DNA of 19,561 nucleotides from IOR16 sp034927775 (GTDB lineage: Bacteria > Bacillota > Clostridia > Peptostreptococcales > Anaerovoracaceae). The DNA lies in contig JAYFPL010000140.1 in NCBI GenBank assembly GCA_034927775.1, forward strand, positions 1 to 19,561, written 5' to 3'. How positions within the stretch are numbered: the first letter of the stretch is position 1; each line of letters starts with the position of its first letter. The notes under the pieces are model-generated. The model worked only from the letters and a program-made list of their open reading frames with translations, did not search any database and was not told where the DNA came from. Both the position numbers and the translations under genes were made by a program. Positions 7,719 through 15,255 of the stretch are shown piece by piece.

Positions 7719-7872
7719 TGCCTCGCACCTCCTACTTAAATCAAAAAGCGGATAACTAAGTACCCGCTAAAATATACAAATCATCTATAAAACGAAAATG
7801 ATTTTGTCATATTAACCTTAACAGCATATACCGTAAGGTGAGAAGCGGAATACTTCTTCTTTATTACCTGCA
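7719..7872 (-). promoter_or_regulatory. Structured 5' leader of the infC operon (candidate L20-type autoregulatory leader)
   Basis: About 150 bases of leader RNA lie between the infC promoter and the AUU start. Read on the minus strand they hold a GAAG-CTTC hairpin with CCGCTTCTCACCTTACGG, an ACCTTA/TAAGGT stem, an AAATCAT/ATGATTT stem, and finally a terminator hairpin directly before the ribosome binding site. The first hairpin contains CCGCT, which could pair with the AGCGG arm of the terminator as an antiterminator. Leaders controlled by L20 are known in front of this operon in Bacillus; that this is one is inferred from position and layout. No T-box consensus was seen. Confidence 0.6.
7743..7768 (-). 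terminator. Intrinsic terminator/attenuator in front of infC
   Basis: Inverted repeat 7747-7754 / 7761-7768 (AGCGGGTA with TATCCGCT on the minus strand, one G-T pair, six-base loop) is followed by a T run and lies upstream of the infC ribosome binding site. The position inside the operon leader indicates attenuation and not the end of a gene. Confidence 0.8.
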
Positions 7873-7878
7873 TTAATA

Positions 7879-7907
7879 ACAATACCATTTATGTTCTTTA
7901 GTGTCAA
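7879..7907 (-). promoter_or_regulatory. Sigma A promoter of infC-rpmI-rplT
   Basis: Minus-strand TTGACA (7907-7902) and TATTGT (7884-7879) are separated by 17 bp, about 160 bases before the infC start. The -35 is perfect and the -10 has five of six consensus bases. Confidence 0.75.
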
Positions 7908-7934
7908 TCTTTTTATAGATAATTATATTAAATT

Positions 7935-7961
7935 CTTATTATTTTTTATTCTTATAATAAG
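7935..7961 (-). terminator. Weak AT-rich hairpin after the catabolic operon
   Basis: An 8-bp inverted repeat, 7935-7942 / 7954-7961 (CTTATTAT with ATAATAAG), with an 11-base loop lies 20 bases after the stop of the exchanger gene. The stem is all A-T apart from one pair and no clean U tract follows, so termination here is only a possibility. Confidence 0.3.
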
Positions 7962-7980
7962 ATAATAAAAACTAATCTTT

Positions 7981-9099
7981 TTATAACAGTAATTGTACCA
8001 ATAACACAATAAAAATTAATGCTGTAGGATATGTGCTGGCATAGCTCGCAACTACCATGTCCGTTTTACAAGTTGTAATTAAACTACCTAATGCCGGAGT
8101 ACTTGTCATTCCTCCGCATATGCTCCCAAGCGCGATTAGAATATTCAGTTTAAAAATCTTATATGCTAGTAAAAATCCAATCAACATAGGAATTAACGTA
8201 ATCAGCGCACCTACCAAAAACAATGATACTCCGTATTCACTTACTACCTGAAGAAATCCCGTTCCTGCTTGAGTACCTGCACCTGCTAAAAAAAGAACCA
8301 ATCCAAATTCTCTCATGATATCAAGCGTTGCCTTTGGTACTTCGATTGATTTATTTGCTATTTGTCTTATATTTCCTATGATAATTCCTAAAAAAAGAGG
8401 TCCCCCCGACATTCCTAGGCTAATTGAGGTTTCTCCAATTAGAGGGATTTCCAAATTGCCAAATAACGTGCCCAAAAATACCGTGCATATAAAAATTAAA
8501 ATACCTGTAGGTTCTAATGGCTCTAAAGATTGCCTTAATTCTTTTTCGGTTTGATGACTCTCGCTATCCATATCTATGATGAATTGAGCCAACTCTTCTG
8601 ACTCTTTTTCTACCGAAACATGCATGAAACGCGGTAAAAGTTGAACAAACAAAACAACTCCTAAAACGCCAAACGGATATGCAATCCCATATCCTACAGA
8701 GATCATAGGATTATCCAAACAATTTAAAGCTGCTGCCAAGCCCGGTGTGCTGGTTAATGCACCGGTTAACAACCCTACCATAAGGTTACGCGGTATGTTA
8801 AAAGAAACAGATATGCACAAAGTTATTATGCCGCCTGTTGCTATGATAATAACTCCTATTAAAAAATAAGCATATGCTTTTTGGCGAATGGTTTTAAAAA
8901 ACAATGGTCCTGCAGTCAATCCAACGGAAGCCACAAAAAATACTAAACCGAAATTTCGAATTAAAGTCGGAACTTCAAATCCGATATGCCCAAAAAACAA
9001 AGCGACCAAAAGTACTGCTGAATTTCCCAACTTTATACCTTTAAATTTTATTTCACCAGCAAAATAACCTAAAGCTATAATTAAAAATACAATTTCCAC
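7981..9099 (-). CDS. Compact aspartate:alanine exchanger-type (YidE/YbjL-like) membrane transporter
   Basis: This is a 372-residue membrane protein with about ten transmembrane segments in two related halves. Each half carries the family signature: LLTGALTSTPGLAAAL at about residues 110-125 and ICGGMTSTPALGSLI near the C-terminus. The halves are joined by a short charged linker (about residues 160-195). Full-length YidE/YbjL/AspT proteins are about 550 residues and have two TrkA-C domains in the middle; these are absent. The start is GTG 9099 with GGAGG six bases upstream. It is the last gene of the YfcC-M20-amidohydrolase operon, 21 bases after the amidohydrolase. It may exchange an amino-acid or carboxylate product of that pathway for substrate; this is inferred from family and position. 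Confidence 0.82.
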   Translation of the reverse strand: MEIVFLIIALGYFAGEIKFKGIKLGNSAVLLVALFFGHIGFEVPTLIRNFGLVFFVASVGLTAGPLFFKTIRQKAYAYFLIGVIIIATGGIITLCISVSFNIPRNLMVGLLTGALTSTPGLAAALNCLDNPMISVGYGIAYPFGVLGVVLFVQLLPRFMHVSVEKESEELAQFIIDMDSESHQTEKELRQSLEPLEPTGILIFICTVFLGTLFGNLEIPLIGETSISLGMSGGPLFLGIIIGNIRQIANKSIEVPKATLDIMREFGLVLFLAGAGTQAGTGFLQVVSEYGVSLFLVGALITLIPMLIGFLLAYKIFKLNILIALGSICGGMTSTPALGSLITTCKTDMVVASYASTYPTALIFIVLLVQLLL

Positions 9100-9120
9100 A
9101 TTTCTCCTCCAAAACCATTA

Positions 9121-10488
9121 TTATTTTGATGTCTTCTTTAAATATTTACCGGTTTTATAGGATATAATTTCTCCATTTTTCACTGTCAGATTTCCGTTTA
9201 CAATTACATGCTCTATGCCAATGGGTTCTTTCTGTGGATGTTCAAAAGTAGCTTGATCCAGTATCGTATCTTTATTAAAAATAACAATATCTGCATCAAA
9301 TCCTTCTGCTATCTGCCCTTTAGAATGGATCCCAATTCGTTGTGCTGGCATCAGAGTCATTTTATTGATTGCATCAAAGAAATTTAATTTTTTATCCTCA
9401 CGAGTATACTTGCCTAAAATTCGCGGAAAGGTCCCTGCGCCACGTGGATGACCACTGTGATTTCGATATAATCCATCGCTTCCAACCATTATTAAAGGAT
9501 GTTGCAATGCCATTACAATTTCGTCTTCATTCATAACCATAGCTACGGCTATCATCTGTGGATATTCTTTTCTCGCTTTATAAAACAAATCCTTTGAACA
9601 GAGCATACCCTTATACGGTTCTTCTGTAAGCAGTATGGAATCATAACTCTTTCCCCAAGCTTCAAAACAGCCTTCATCAAAAACTGCAGATCCAATTGCG
9701 GAACTAAAAGCGGCATAAGGATAGGCATCTGCCATAACGTTCAATCCTTCTTCACTCAATTCACTTAACATATTCAAAATCTTTTGCATATTCCCATATG
9801 CTGAAAGACTTGATATATGTGCAATCTGAAGAGGAATATCAACATTTCTAGAGATATATACCATTTCCATTAATGATTCGGGAGCATTCATAGCATCTTT
9901 CCTGTAATGAAATGTTAAAAACAAATTATCTCTTCCTTGAATTTCTTTACATATTTCAATCGCCTCATTGGTATCTGTCCCCGGACAGTATTCCAATCCA
10001 AAACTTACACCAACCGCACCCTCTTCAACTGCTTCATAAAGTTGAATTCTCATCTGTTCAATTTGTTTCTTCGTAGATTTTGCATAAGGGTCTATATTAC
10101 CCACTTGCTTTCTGAGGAAATTATTTCCTATGCAGCTCATATAATTGATTGGAGAGCCTACATAATTCACAAATTTTTCGAGTTCCCGCGGATGCTGTCG
10201 ATTATTTCCGCAATTTCCTGCAACCGCTGTAGTAACACCCATAAGTGCCATTCTCTCTGAAATATCATACGTTGTTCCATGTGTTAATTCAAAATCCTCT
10301 TCATGCATATGGATATCAATAAATCCCGGAGAAACGCACATACCCTGTGCGTCAATCTCCGTTTTAGCCAAAGTGTAAATCGTTCCTACAGATTGTATGA
10401 TACCATCCTTGATCCCCACATCACCTTGAATAAACTTTTTATTTTTTACATCTACAATAAAACCATTTCGAATGGCTAAATCTAACAT
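9121..10488 (-). CDS. N-acyl-D-amino-acid deacylase family amidohydrolase
   Basis: This 455-residue cytoplasmic amidohydrolase resembles D-aminoacylase, which hydrolyses N-acyl-D-amino acids to the D-amino acid and a carboxylate, with zinc in a TIM barrel. Visible features are the PGFIDIHMHEED metal site (histidines at about 60 and 62), the metal-bridging cysteine in VAGNCG (about 93), the GLEYCPGTDT loop, and the C-terminal MVGSDGLY and HPRGAGTFPRILGKY motifs typical of the D-aminoacylase branch. ATG 10488 is chosen over TTG 10503 because GGGGTGG precedes it. It overlaps the TAG stop of the M20 gene by seven bases, suggesting translational coupling. Relatives include dihydroorotase-like and dipeptidase-like enzymes, so the exact substrate is open. 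The stop is TAA. Confidence 0.85.
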   Translation of the reverse strand: MLDLAIRNGFIVDVKNKKFIQGDVGIKDGIIQSVGTIYTLAKTEIDAQGMCVSPGFIDIHMHEEDFELTHGTTYDISERMALMGVTTAVAGNCGNNRQHPRELEKFVNYVGSPINYMSCIGNNFLRKQVGNIDPYAKSTKKQIEQMRIQLYEAVEEGAVGVSFGLEYCPGTDTNEAIEICKEIQGRDNLFLTFHYRKDAMNAPESLMEMVYISRNVDIPLQIAHISSLSAYGNMQKILNMLSELSEEGLNVMADAYPYAAFSSAIGSAVFDEGCFEAWGKSYDSILLTEEPYKGMLCSKDLFYKARKEYPQMIAVAMVMNEDEIVMALQHPLIMVGSDGLYRNHSGHPRGAGTFPRILGKYTREDKKLNFFDAINKMTLMPAQRIGIHSKGQIAEGFDADIVIFNKDTILDQATFEHPQKEPIGIEHVIVNGNLTVKNGEIISYKTGKYLKKTSK

Positions 10489-11690
10489 ACTTCCACCCCG
10501 CAAAATTCAATGGCAATCTGCGCATATAGATTAACAAAGTCAACTAGGTCTTTTAAAGGAATCCTTTCATCTTTCGTATGTGAATATTTTAAATCCCCAG
10601 GCCCTAAAACTAATGTAGGTATTCTTCCATATGTTGAAATAACTCCTGCATCTGTCCAGCCTCTTCTTCGAGCAATCTCTGGCTCTCTTTTCAAAAAATC
10701 TTTTAAAATTTTATAAGTACTTTTTACAATTTCAGCATCCGGTTCTGCAATAAGCGGAGCATGATCAAAATAATTCATCCTGTTTTCATCCATACATATA
10801 AGTTCAGCCTTAAATTTTGGATCATCTGCAGCTATTTCATCCAAAATATCTTGATATTCTTTTAATACAGACTCCACCGTTTCACCCGGTATGTATCGTC
10901 GATCAATTTTAATACTGCAATTATCAGCTACCGTACTTGGTTGGCTACCTCCAGCAATTGTACCAAAATTCATAACGGAAGGTCCCATATATTCATTTTT
11001 TCTTGTTTCAAGAAGTGGCATTAATTTTTCTTCTATCCTCTTTATAACAGTAGCTGCCTTGGAAATTGCATTTACTCCATTTTCAGGTATTCCTCCATGT
11101 GCTGCAACACCGAATATTTTTATTTCAATCCACTCTAATCCTCTATGCCCTAAAGCATAACCATAATTGGATGGTTCACCTACTATAGCACCATCTACTT
11201 TTATATCAGTTTCTAATAAATGTTTTATATAGTGCTCCGTACCGTCACTCTTTTCCTCTTCTCCAACAGCTGCAACAAAAACGATATCACCTTTTAATTT
11301 GATGCCGGATCTTTTAATTGCAAGCATCGCCGTTATCATACATGATAGCGCACCCTTCATATCATTTCCGCCTCTGCCCCATAAAAATCCATCTTTTATA
11401 TATGCTTCAAAAGGTGCAATACTCATATCATAAGGAGGAACTGTATCCGTATGACCATTTAATAGAATCGTTCTGCCCCCACCAGTCCCCTTTAATTTTA
11501 CGATTACATTTCTTCTTTCTCCTTCTACAGTTTCCATCACTGCATCCAGGTCATTTTCTATGCAATAACGATAAATAAATTCAGCCACTTTGCTTTCTCT
11601 GTTTTCTACAAGACGATGACTTGGAATTCGAATTAATTCCTGTGTTAAAGAGATTACTTCATCATTTGTATAATAATCATTAAAGTACAT
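10482..11690 (-). CDS. M20-family metallopeptidase/deacylase (ArgE/DapE-like)
   Basis: This is a 402-residue dinuclear zinc amidase of the M20 family, members of which deacylate N-acyl amino acids (ArgE, DapE) or cleave dipeptides. The metal and catalytic residues are present: NGHTDTVPP (H80, D82), GGNDMKG (D110), VGEEEKSDGT (general base glutamate about 144-146), VGEPS (E172) and YSHTKDE near the C-terminus. The dimerisation lid lies between about residues 180 and 290. It starts at ATG 11690 with AGGAGG upstream, 14 bases after the carrier gene, and its end overlaps the amidohydrolase start. The stop is TAG. UAG suppression would add 12 residues and pass two further TAG codons before TAA. 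Substrate class (N-acyl amino acid or peptide) is inferred from context. Confidence 0.88.
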   Translation of the reverse strand: MYFNDYYTNDEVISLTQELIRIPSHRLVENRESKVAEFIYRYCIENDLDAVMETVEGERRNVIVKLKGTGGGRTILLNGHTDTVPPYDMSIAPFEAYIKDGFLWGRGGNDMKGALSCMITAMLAIKRSGIKLKGDIVFVAAVGEEEKSDGTEHYIKHLLETDIKVDGAIVGEPSNYGYALGHRGLEWIEIKIFGVAAHGGIPENGVNAISKAATVIKRIEEKLMPLLETRKNEYMGPSVMNFGTIAGGSQPSTVADNCSIKIDRRYIPGETVESVLKEYQDILDEIAADDPKFKAELICMDENRMNYFDHAPLIAEPDAEIVKSTYKILKDFLKREPEIARRRGWTDAGVISTYGRIPTLVLGPGDLKYSHTKDERIPLKDLVDFVNLYAQIAIEFCGVEVC

Positions 11691-11704
11691 TTTCCATTTC
11701 CTCC

Positions 11705-13120
11705 TTAAAACGGACCATAATTAATTGTTGTAGCAATTATCATAAATATTGCACCAATGAAAATCCAGATTCCAATAATTGGGGCTACATATTTCACCCA
11801 TTTTTCATAAGGAATCTTTGCCATCGATAGATTACCCATCAATGCGGCAGAAGTCGGAATAATAGAGTTCGTGAATCCGTCTCCAAACTGGTAGCCAAGT
11901 ACAGCAGTCTGACGTGTTAATCCTATAAAATCCGCAAGCGGTGCCATGATTGGCATTGTTGCAGCTGCCTGCCCTGAACCCGAAGGAATAAAGAAATTAA
12001 TGATTACCTGAACCAACATCATTGCCACAGCTGCTACTGTCTTAGGCAATCCTACGATGACGTTTCCTAAAGCACTTACAATACTATCTATAATCATGCC
12101 GTCTTGCATTACGATTAAAATTCCTCTGGCAACGCCCACTACTAACGCTCCGAAAACAATTTCTTTTGCACCGATTACAAACTGTCTTGCCATTTCACTT
12201 GGAGCTAACTTTCCTATGAGTCCACCAAAGATACCAATCATAAGAAAGATTGTACTTATCTCCATTAGATACCATCCTAGCTTGAAGATTCCATAAATCA
12301 TTGCACCTAGCCCGATAACAAAGGTTAACATTACTAAAACGTGATTTATCGTCATTGGTTTTATATTACTTAAATCAATGTTACTATCTTTTTCATCAAT
12401 TTCCAATTGGCGTACAATACTAATAGATGGATCTTCTTTTACCTTTTTAGCATATCGAAGAATATATAAAGATGTTGCTATAATCATTACGCCCCATACT
12501 ACAAACCGCAGTCCAATTCCAGAAAACAAAGGAAGTTCTGCAATTCCTTGCGCAACTCCTACAGTAAAAGGATTTAAAAACCCAGAACTAAATCCGCAGC
12601 ATGCACCTAATATAATCATTGATGAGCCTACTAAGGCATCATAGCCCAGTGCTCTGGCTAATGCAATCCCAATTGGTATAAATACAATTGTCTCCTCTGC
12701 CATTCCAATGCTTCCCCCAAGTATGGAAAAGATCAGCACAAACATTGGAATAATTATTTTTTCTTTTCCACGTAATGAAAGTGCGGCTTTACAAACCCCT
12801 GCTTCTACTGCACCGGTTGCCGCGATTATCTGGAAAGAACCCCCAACAATAAATATAAGGAATATAATCTCTGCGGCTGCCTTCATGCCACTAGGTACAG
12901 AATAAAATACATCAAAAAAATTAACTGGATTTTGTTCTACATAATGAAAACTAGCAGGATCTACTATACTTCTTCCTGTATTAATCTCTTCAACTCGTTC
13001 AAACTGACCGGCTGGAATAATATAAGTGCATATTGCCATAATTACAATCATTAAAAATAAAATAACATATGTATGTGGGATTTTAAATTTCTTCTTCTCA
13101 CTAAAATTTTGATTTGTCAT
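11705..13120 (-). CDS. YfcC-family (AbgT/DcuC-like) carrier
   Basis: This is a 471-residue membrane protein with about 12 segments, of the YfcC family related to C4-dicarboxylate and p-aminobenzoyl-glutamate carriers. The family signatures are FFIPSGSGQAAATMPIMAPLAD and YQFGDGFTNSIIPTSAALMG in the C-terminal half and AGQFERV near the N-terminus. ATG 13120 is preferred because AGGAGG lies six bases upstream. An in-frame GTG at 13189 sits inside a second, very strong AGGAGGTGA and cannot use it, so the shorter form is annotated. It heads the operon with M20, amidohydrolase and exchanger genes, and so probably brings in their substrate. A hairpin with a U7 tract lies about 110 bases upstream. 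Confidence 0.85.
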   Translation of the reverse strand: MTNQNFSEKKKFKIPHTYVILFLMIVIMAICTYIIPAGQFERVEEINTGRSIVDPASFHYVEQNPVNFFDVFYSVPSGMKAAAEIIFLIFIVGGSFQIIAATGAVEAGVCKAALSLRGKEKIIIPMFVLIFSILGGSIGMAEETIVFIPIGIALARALGYDALVGSSMIILGACCGFSSGFLNPFTVGVAQGIAELPLFSGIGLRFVVWGVMIIATSLYILRYAKKVKEDPSISIVRQLEIDEKDSNIDLSNIKPMTINHVLVMLTFVIGLGAMIYGIFKLGWYLMEISTIFLMIGIFGGLIGKLAPSEMARQFVIGAKEIVFGALVVGVARGILIVMQDGMIIDSIVSALGNVIVGLPKTVAAVAMMLVQVIINFFIPSGSGQAAATMPIMAPLADFIGLTRQTAVLGYQFGDGFTNSIIPTSAALMGNLSMAKIPYEKWVKYVAPIIGIWIFIGAIFMIIATTINYGPF

Positions 13121-13230
13121 TTTTTCCCTCCTGATCATTATAATTAACACGAAACGACTTTCCTTTTTTCCTTTCTTTTTATCGTTCACCTCCTTATAAA
13201 AGAAAAGAAATAATAAATGGTTTTAAATAT

Positions 13231-13305
13231 AAAAAAACCTTTTACTGCAATAAAAATCAAGCGTTTGAATACCCCTGCTTGATTTCTATAGTCTTCGTAA
13301 AAGGT
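13231..13305 (-). promoter_or_regulatory. Nested hairpin with U tract ahead of the YfcC gene (attenuator or terminator)
   Basis: On the minus strand an outer helix (13297-13305 with 13237-13245, nine pairs) encloses an inner nine-pair helix (13277-13285 with 13254-13262), with a 14-base loop and asymmetric internal loops of 11 and 8 bases. Seven T follow at once. It lies 48 bases after the DUF3870 stop, so it may simply end that transcript. A perfect -10 TATAAT (13320-13315) lies just upstream, which would place a start near 13308 so that the structure is the first thing transcribed; the -35 for it is poor. No known riboswitch class was recognised. The rest of 13121-13352 holds only the YfcC ribosome binding sites. 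Confidence 0.6.
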
Positions 13306-13352
13306 AGTTTTACAATTATAGAAATTAGGTCATTTTATTATTTTATCTTTAC

Positions 13353-13673
13353 TCATTTATTTTCAGTTATATCTAGAAACTTTTCTTTGCAATTTCTTAA
13401 AGCATATGTCACTGGTTTTCTTGCAACTCCGAAATAATTATGCTTTAAAGCCCTCTCAATTGTTCCAAAATCTAATAGATTCTTACCAATTAAGAGCCTT
13501 TTAATGTAATCTCGAGCCAGCTCAGTGGTTAGAGAACAATCTACATTAATGATAACTCCACTATTTCGTTCCACCTCTAAGCTAACTACGATATAACCGC
13601 CATATTGTTCAGCAGAGGTTGTTCCCGATTGAATATGTGAATATCCTGTTATTAGTATATATTCTTTAAACAT
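13353..13673 (-). CDS. DUF3870 domain protein
   Basis: This is a small soluble protein of 106 residues that resembles the DUF3870 family across its length: an N-terminal GYSHIQSGTTSAEQYGGYIVVSLEVE segment, then DCSLTTELARDYIKRLLIGKNL, and an end containing HNYFGVARKPVTYALRNC. The function of the family is not known to me; members tend to lie beside amidohydrolase and transporter genes, as here. There is no signal peptide or membrane segment. It is divergent from lexA and upstream of the YfcC operon, from which the hairpin at 13231-13305 separates it. The ribosome binding site is weak (GGGA). The stop is TGA. Confidence 0.8.
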   Translation of the reverse strand: MFKEYILITGYSHIQSGTTSAEQYGGYIVVSLEVERNSGVIINVDCSLTTELARDYIKRLLIGKNLLDFGTIERALKHNYFGVARKPVTYALRNCKEKFLDITENK

Positions 13674-13709
13674 AATAAATATCCCATTCAGAATTATCTT
13701 AATATTTAG

Positions 13710-13737
13710 ATTTTACCATTTCTGATGATATTTGCAA
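13710..13737 (-). promoter_or_regulatory. Candidate promoter of the DUF3870 gene
   Basis: Minus-strand TTGCAA (13737-13732) and TAAAAT (13715-13710) are 16 bp apart, about 40 bases before the DUF3870 start. The match is moderate. Confidence 0.4.
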
Positions 13738-13799
13738 GACATTTTGTTATAATATTTTATTTTTTTATACATTTATTTACTTTACTATTTATTAAAATT

Positions 13800-13813
13800 C
13801 GAACGCATGTTTA
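13800..13813. promoter_or_regulatory. LexA operator (SOS box) of lexA
   Basis: CGAACGCATGTTTA agrees at 13 of 14 positions with the Bacillus-type SOS box CGAACRNRYGTTYC. It lies 66 bases before the lexA start and overlaps the lexA -35 region, as expected for autoregulation. It also lies in the divergent region with the DUF3870 gene, but about 63 bases upstream of that gene's candidate -35, so control of DUF3870 is less likely. Confidence 0.85.
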
Positions 13814-13838
13814 CTTTTTGTTTATATTATGCTATCCT
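13810..13838 (+). promoter_or_regulatory. Promoter of lexA
   Basis: TTTACT (13810-13815) and TATCCT (13833-13838) are separated by 17 bp, and the -35 overlaps the SOS box. The gene's ribosome binding site AAAGGAGG is at 13866-13873. Confidence 0.6.
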
Positions 13839-13878
13839 ATTTTTATAAATTTTATAAAAACAATCAAAGGAGGCAAAA

Positions 13879-14562
13879 ATGGAACAACTAAAAGAACGTG
13901 AAAAGCAGATTCTATCCTATATGCAAAATGAAATCAAAACAAAGGGATATCCGCCTACAGTTCGTGAAATGTGCCAGTTTTTAGGGATTAAATCCACCTC
14001 CACTGCACATAAAGATCTTGCTAATTTAGAAAAAAAAGGATATATTCGTAAAGACCCTTCAAAACCAAGAGCAATTGAAATACTTTATCAAAATCAAAAT
14101 GAAGATCAAATTTCTAACGATTCCCACGTACAAAATGACTACCTGACATCTACATTAAAACAGACTTCCGAACACTTGGATGTGTCAGAAATTCCGGTAA
14201 TTGGCCGCATTGCTGCCGGCACTCCAATTTTAGCCGAAGAAAACATCGAAGATACATTCCCTCTTCCGAATCGTTTCTTGTCTAAAGGAAATAACTTCAT
14301 GCTTACCGTTCATGGTGAAAGTATGATTGAAGCTGGTATTTTTGATGGTGACTATATTCTTGTAAAACAGCAAAATGTTGCAAACAATGGGGATATTGTA
14401 GTTGCAATGGTTGATGGATTTGAAAGTGAAGCAACGGTAAAAACCTTTTATCGTGAAAAGGACCATATACGACTGCAGCCGGAAAATCACACAATGAGTC
14501 CAATCTTAGTTAAAGATGTAAAAATACTTGGATTAGTCAAAGGCGTATTTCGTTACTTATAA
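13879..14562 (+). CDS. lexA: LexA repressor, SOS regulator
   Basis: LexA represses DNA-repair genes and cleaves itself when RecA filaments form. The 227-residue protein has an N-terminal winged helix (about 1-68, with GYPPTVREMCQFLGIKS and the recognition segment STSTAHKDLANLEKKGYI), then a rather long linker, and a C-terminal S24 peptidase domain. The self-cleavage site Ala-Gly is at about 113-114 (GRIAAGTP), the catalytic serine at about 148 (VHGESMIEAGIFDGD) and the lysine at about 188 (EATVKTFYRE). It starts at ATG 13879 behind AAAGGAGG, is autoregulated by the SOS box at 13800, and ends before a clear terminator. The linker is some 20 residues longer than in B. subtilis LexA. Confidence 0.97.
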   Translation: MEQLKEREKQILSYMQNEIKTKGYPPTVREMCQFLGIKSTSTAHKDLANLEKKGYIRKDPSKPRAIEILYQNQNEDQISNDSHVQNDYLTSTLKQTSEHLDVSEIPVIGRIAAGTPILAEENIEDTFPLPNRFLSKGNNFMLTVHGESMIEAGIFDGDYILVKQQNVANNGDIVVAMVDGFESEATVKTFYREKDHIRLQPENHTMSPILVKDVKILGLVKGVFRYL

Positions 14563-14578
14563 TTTTTATTTACAATAC

Positions 14579-14610
14579 AAAAGGAAGCTATCAAAAATGG
14601 CTTCCTTTTT
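14579..14610 (+). terminator. Intrinsic terminator of lexA
   Basis: AAAAGGAAGC (14579-14588) pairs with GCTTCCTTTT (14600-14609), ten pairs and an 11-base loop, with a T run at the end. It lies 17 bases after the lexA stop and could also work in the opposite direction for the convergent lysO pair. Confidence 0.88.
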
Positions 14611-14661
14611 GCGTTTCCTTTATATTTTCACATTCACAATATGATATTTTTATTGAAACTT

Positions 14662-15255
14662 TTAAAACCCCATTACGATCTGAATTAAAAATGGTATAAA
14701 AATTGTCACAATAACACCACTTACAATTGCATAAATAGCAATTCGGTCATTTGTTGCGCTGACAATTGCAGGTAAACAGGTATCCATAGCAGAAGATCCT
14801 GACAATGCGATGCATTCGATAAATCCAACTTTCTTGGCAATCAAAGCCACTAAAACGATTCCTCCAATTTCACGAAATACATTCGCCAAAAAAGCTGTAG
14901 CACTTAAAGTTGCAGAGTATTCTGCAAGCATCATCGGAGCAAGTGAATACCAGCCTAATCCTGCTGCAACACCAACGGTTTCCTGAATCGTCATTGGTAA
15001 AACCAGCCCAGATAATGCACCAAAAGTTAATGTTCCTATAATGATGGCAAAGGGAAAAAGAAATACGCGAAATCCTACTTTTCTTATTTCTTTCCAAATG
15101 GTTTCTTGCCGACCGATGTCCAATCCAACCAAAAACAAAATGACGCAAAGTCCACCCTTAATTAGATATTCACAAAAGAAAACCCAAGAATCAGGGACAA
15201 AGAAATACCCTGCCAAAATTCCTACACTTACCGACAGTATAATTGTTTTACTCAT
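14662..15255 (-). CDS. lysO: Lysine exporter LysO, C-terminal component
   Basis: This is a 197-residue membrane protein equal to the C-terminal two thirds of E. coli LysO (YbjE), which exports L-lysine and its toxic analogue. The conserved ILFLVGLDIG and GVAAGLGWYSLAPMMLAEYS stretches and SGSSAMDTCLPAI near the end are present, with about six membrane segments. Its ATG lies inside the end of the preceding gene (ATGAGTAA, eight shared bases), so the two are translationally coupled. A split two-gene form is seen in other Firmicutes, and both halves are intact, so it is not read as a frameshift. The stop is TAA. Lysine as substrate is from family knowledge. Confidence 0.85.
   Translation of the reverse strand: MSKTIILSVSVGILAGYFFVPDSWVFFCEYLIKGGLCVILFLVGLDIGRQETIWKEIRKVGFRVFLFPFAIIIGTLTFGALSGLVLPMTIQETVGVAAGLGWYSLAPMMLAEYSATLSATAFLANVFREIGGIVLVALIAKKVGFIECIALSGSSAMDTCLPAIVSATNDRIAIYAIVSGVIVTIFIPFLIQIVMGF

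Noticed and set aside
10482..10484. TAG in the M20 gene as an internal pyrrolysine codon joining M20 to the amidohydrolase
   Set aside because: The amidohydrolase is in another frame, and reading past the TAG meets two more TAG and a TAA within 12 codons. Both proteins are full length as they stand.
13121..13189. Longer YfcC protein from GTG 13189, or a leader peptide using the perfect AGGAGGTGA there
   Set aside because: The GTG lies within the ribosome binding sequence and no other start codon follows at a usable distance, while ATG 13120 has an ideal site and gives the normal N-terminus.
13121..13352. T-box or classical amino-acid riboswitch before the YfcC gene
   Set aside because: No T-box consensus (AGGGTGGTACCGCG-like), and the structure is too short for lysine or glycine riboswitches.
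14230..14503. Open frames on the minus strand within lexA and similar frames opposite other genes (for example 9937-10260 and 16058-16801)
   Set aside because: They lie wholly opposite strong, well-recognised genes, lack ribosome binding sites and show no recognisable protein family, so they are shadows of the coding strand.
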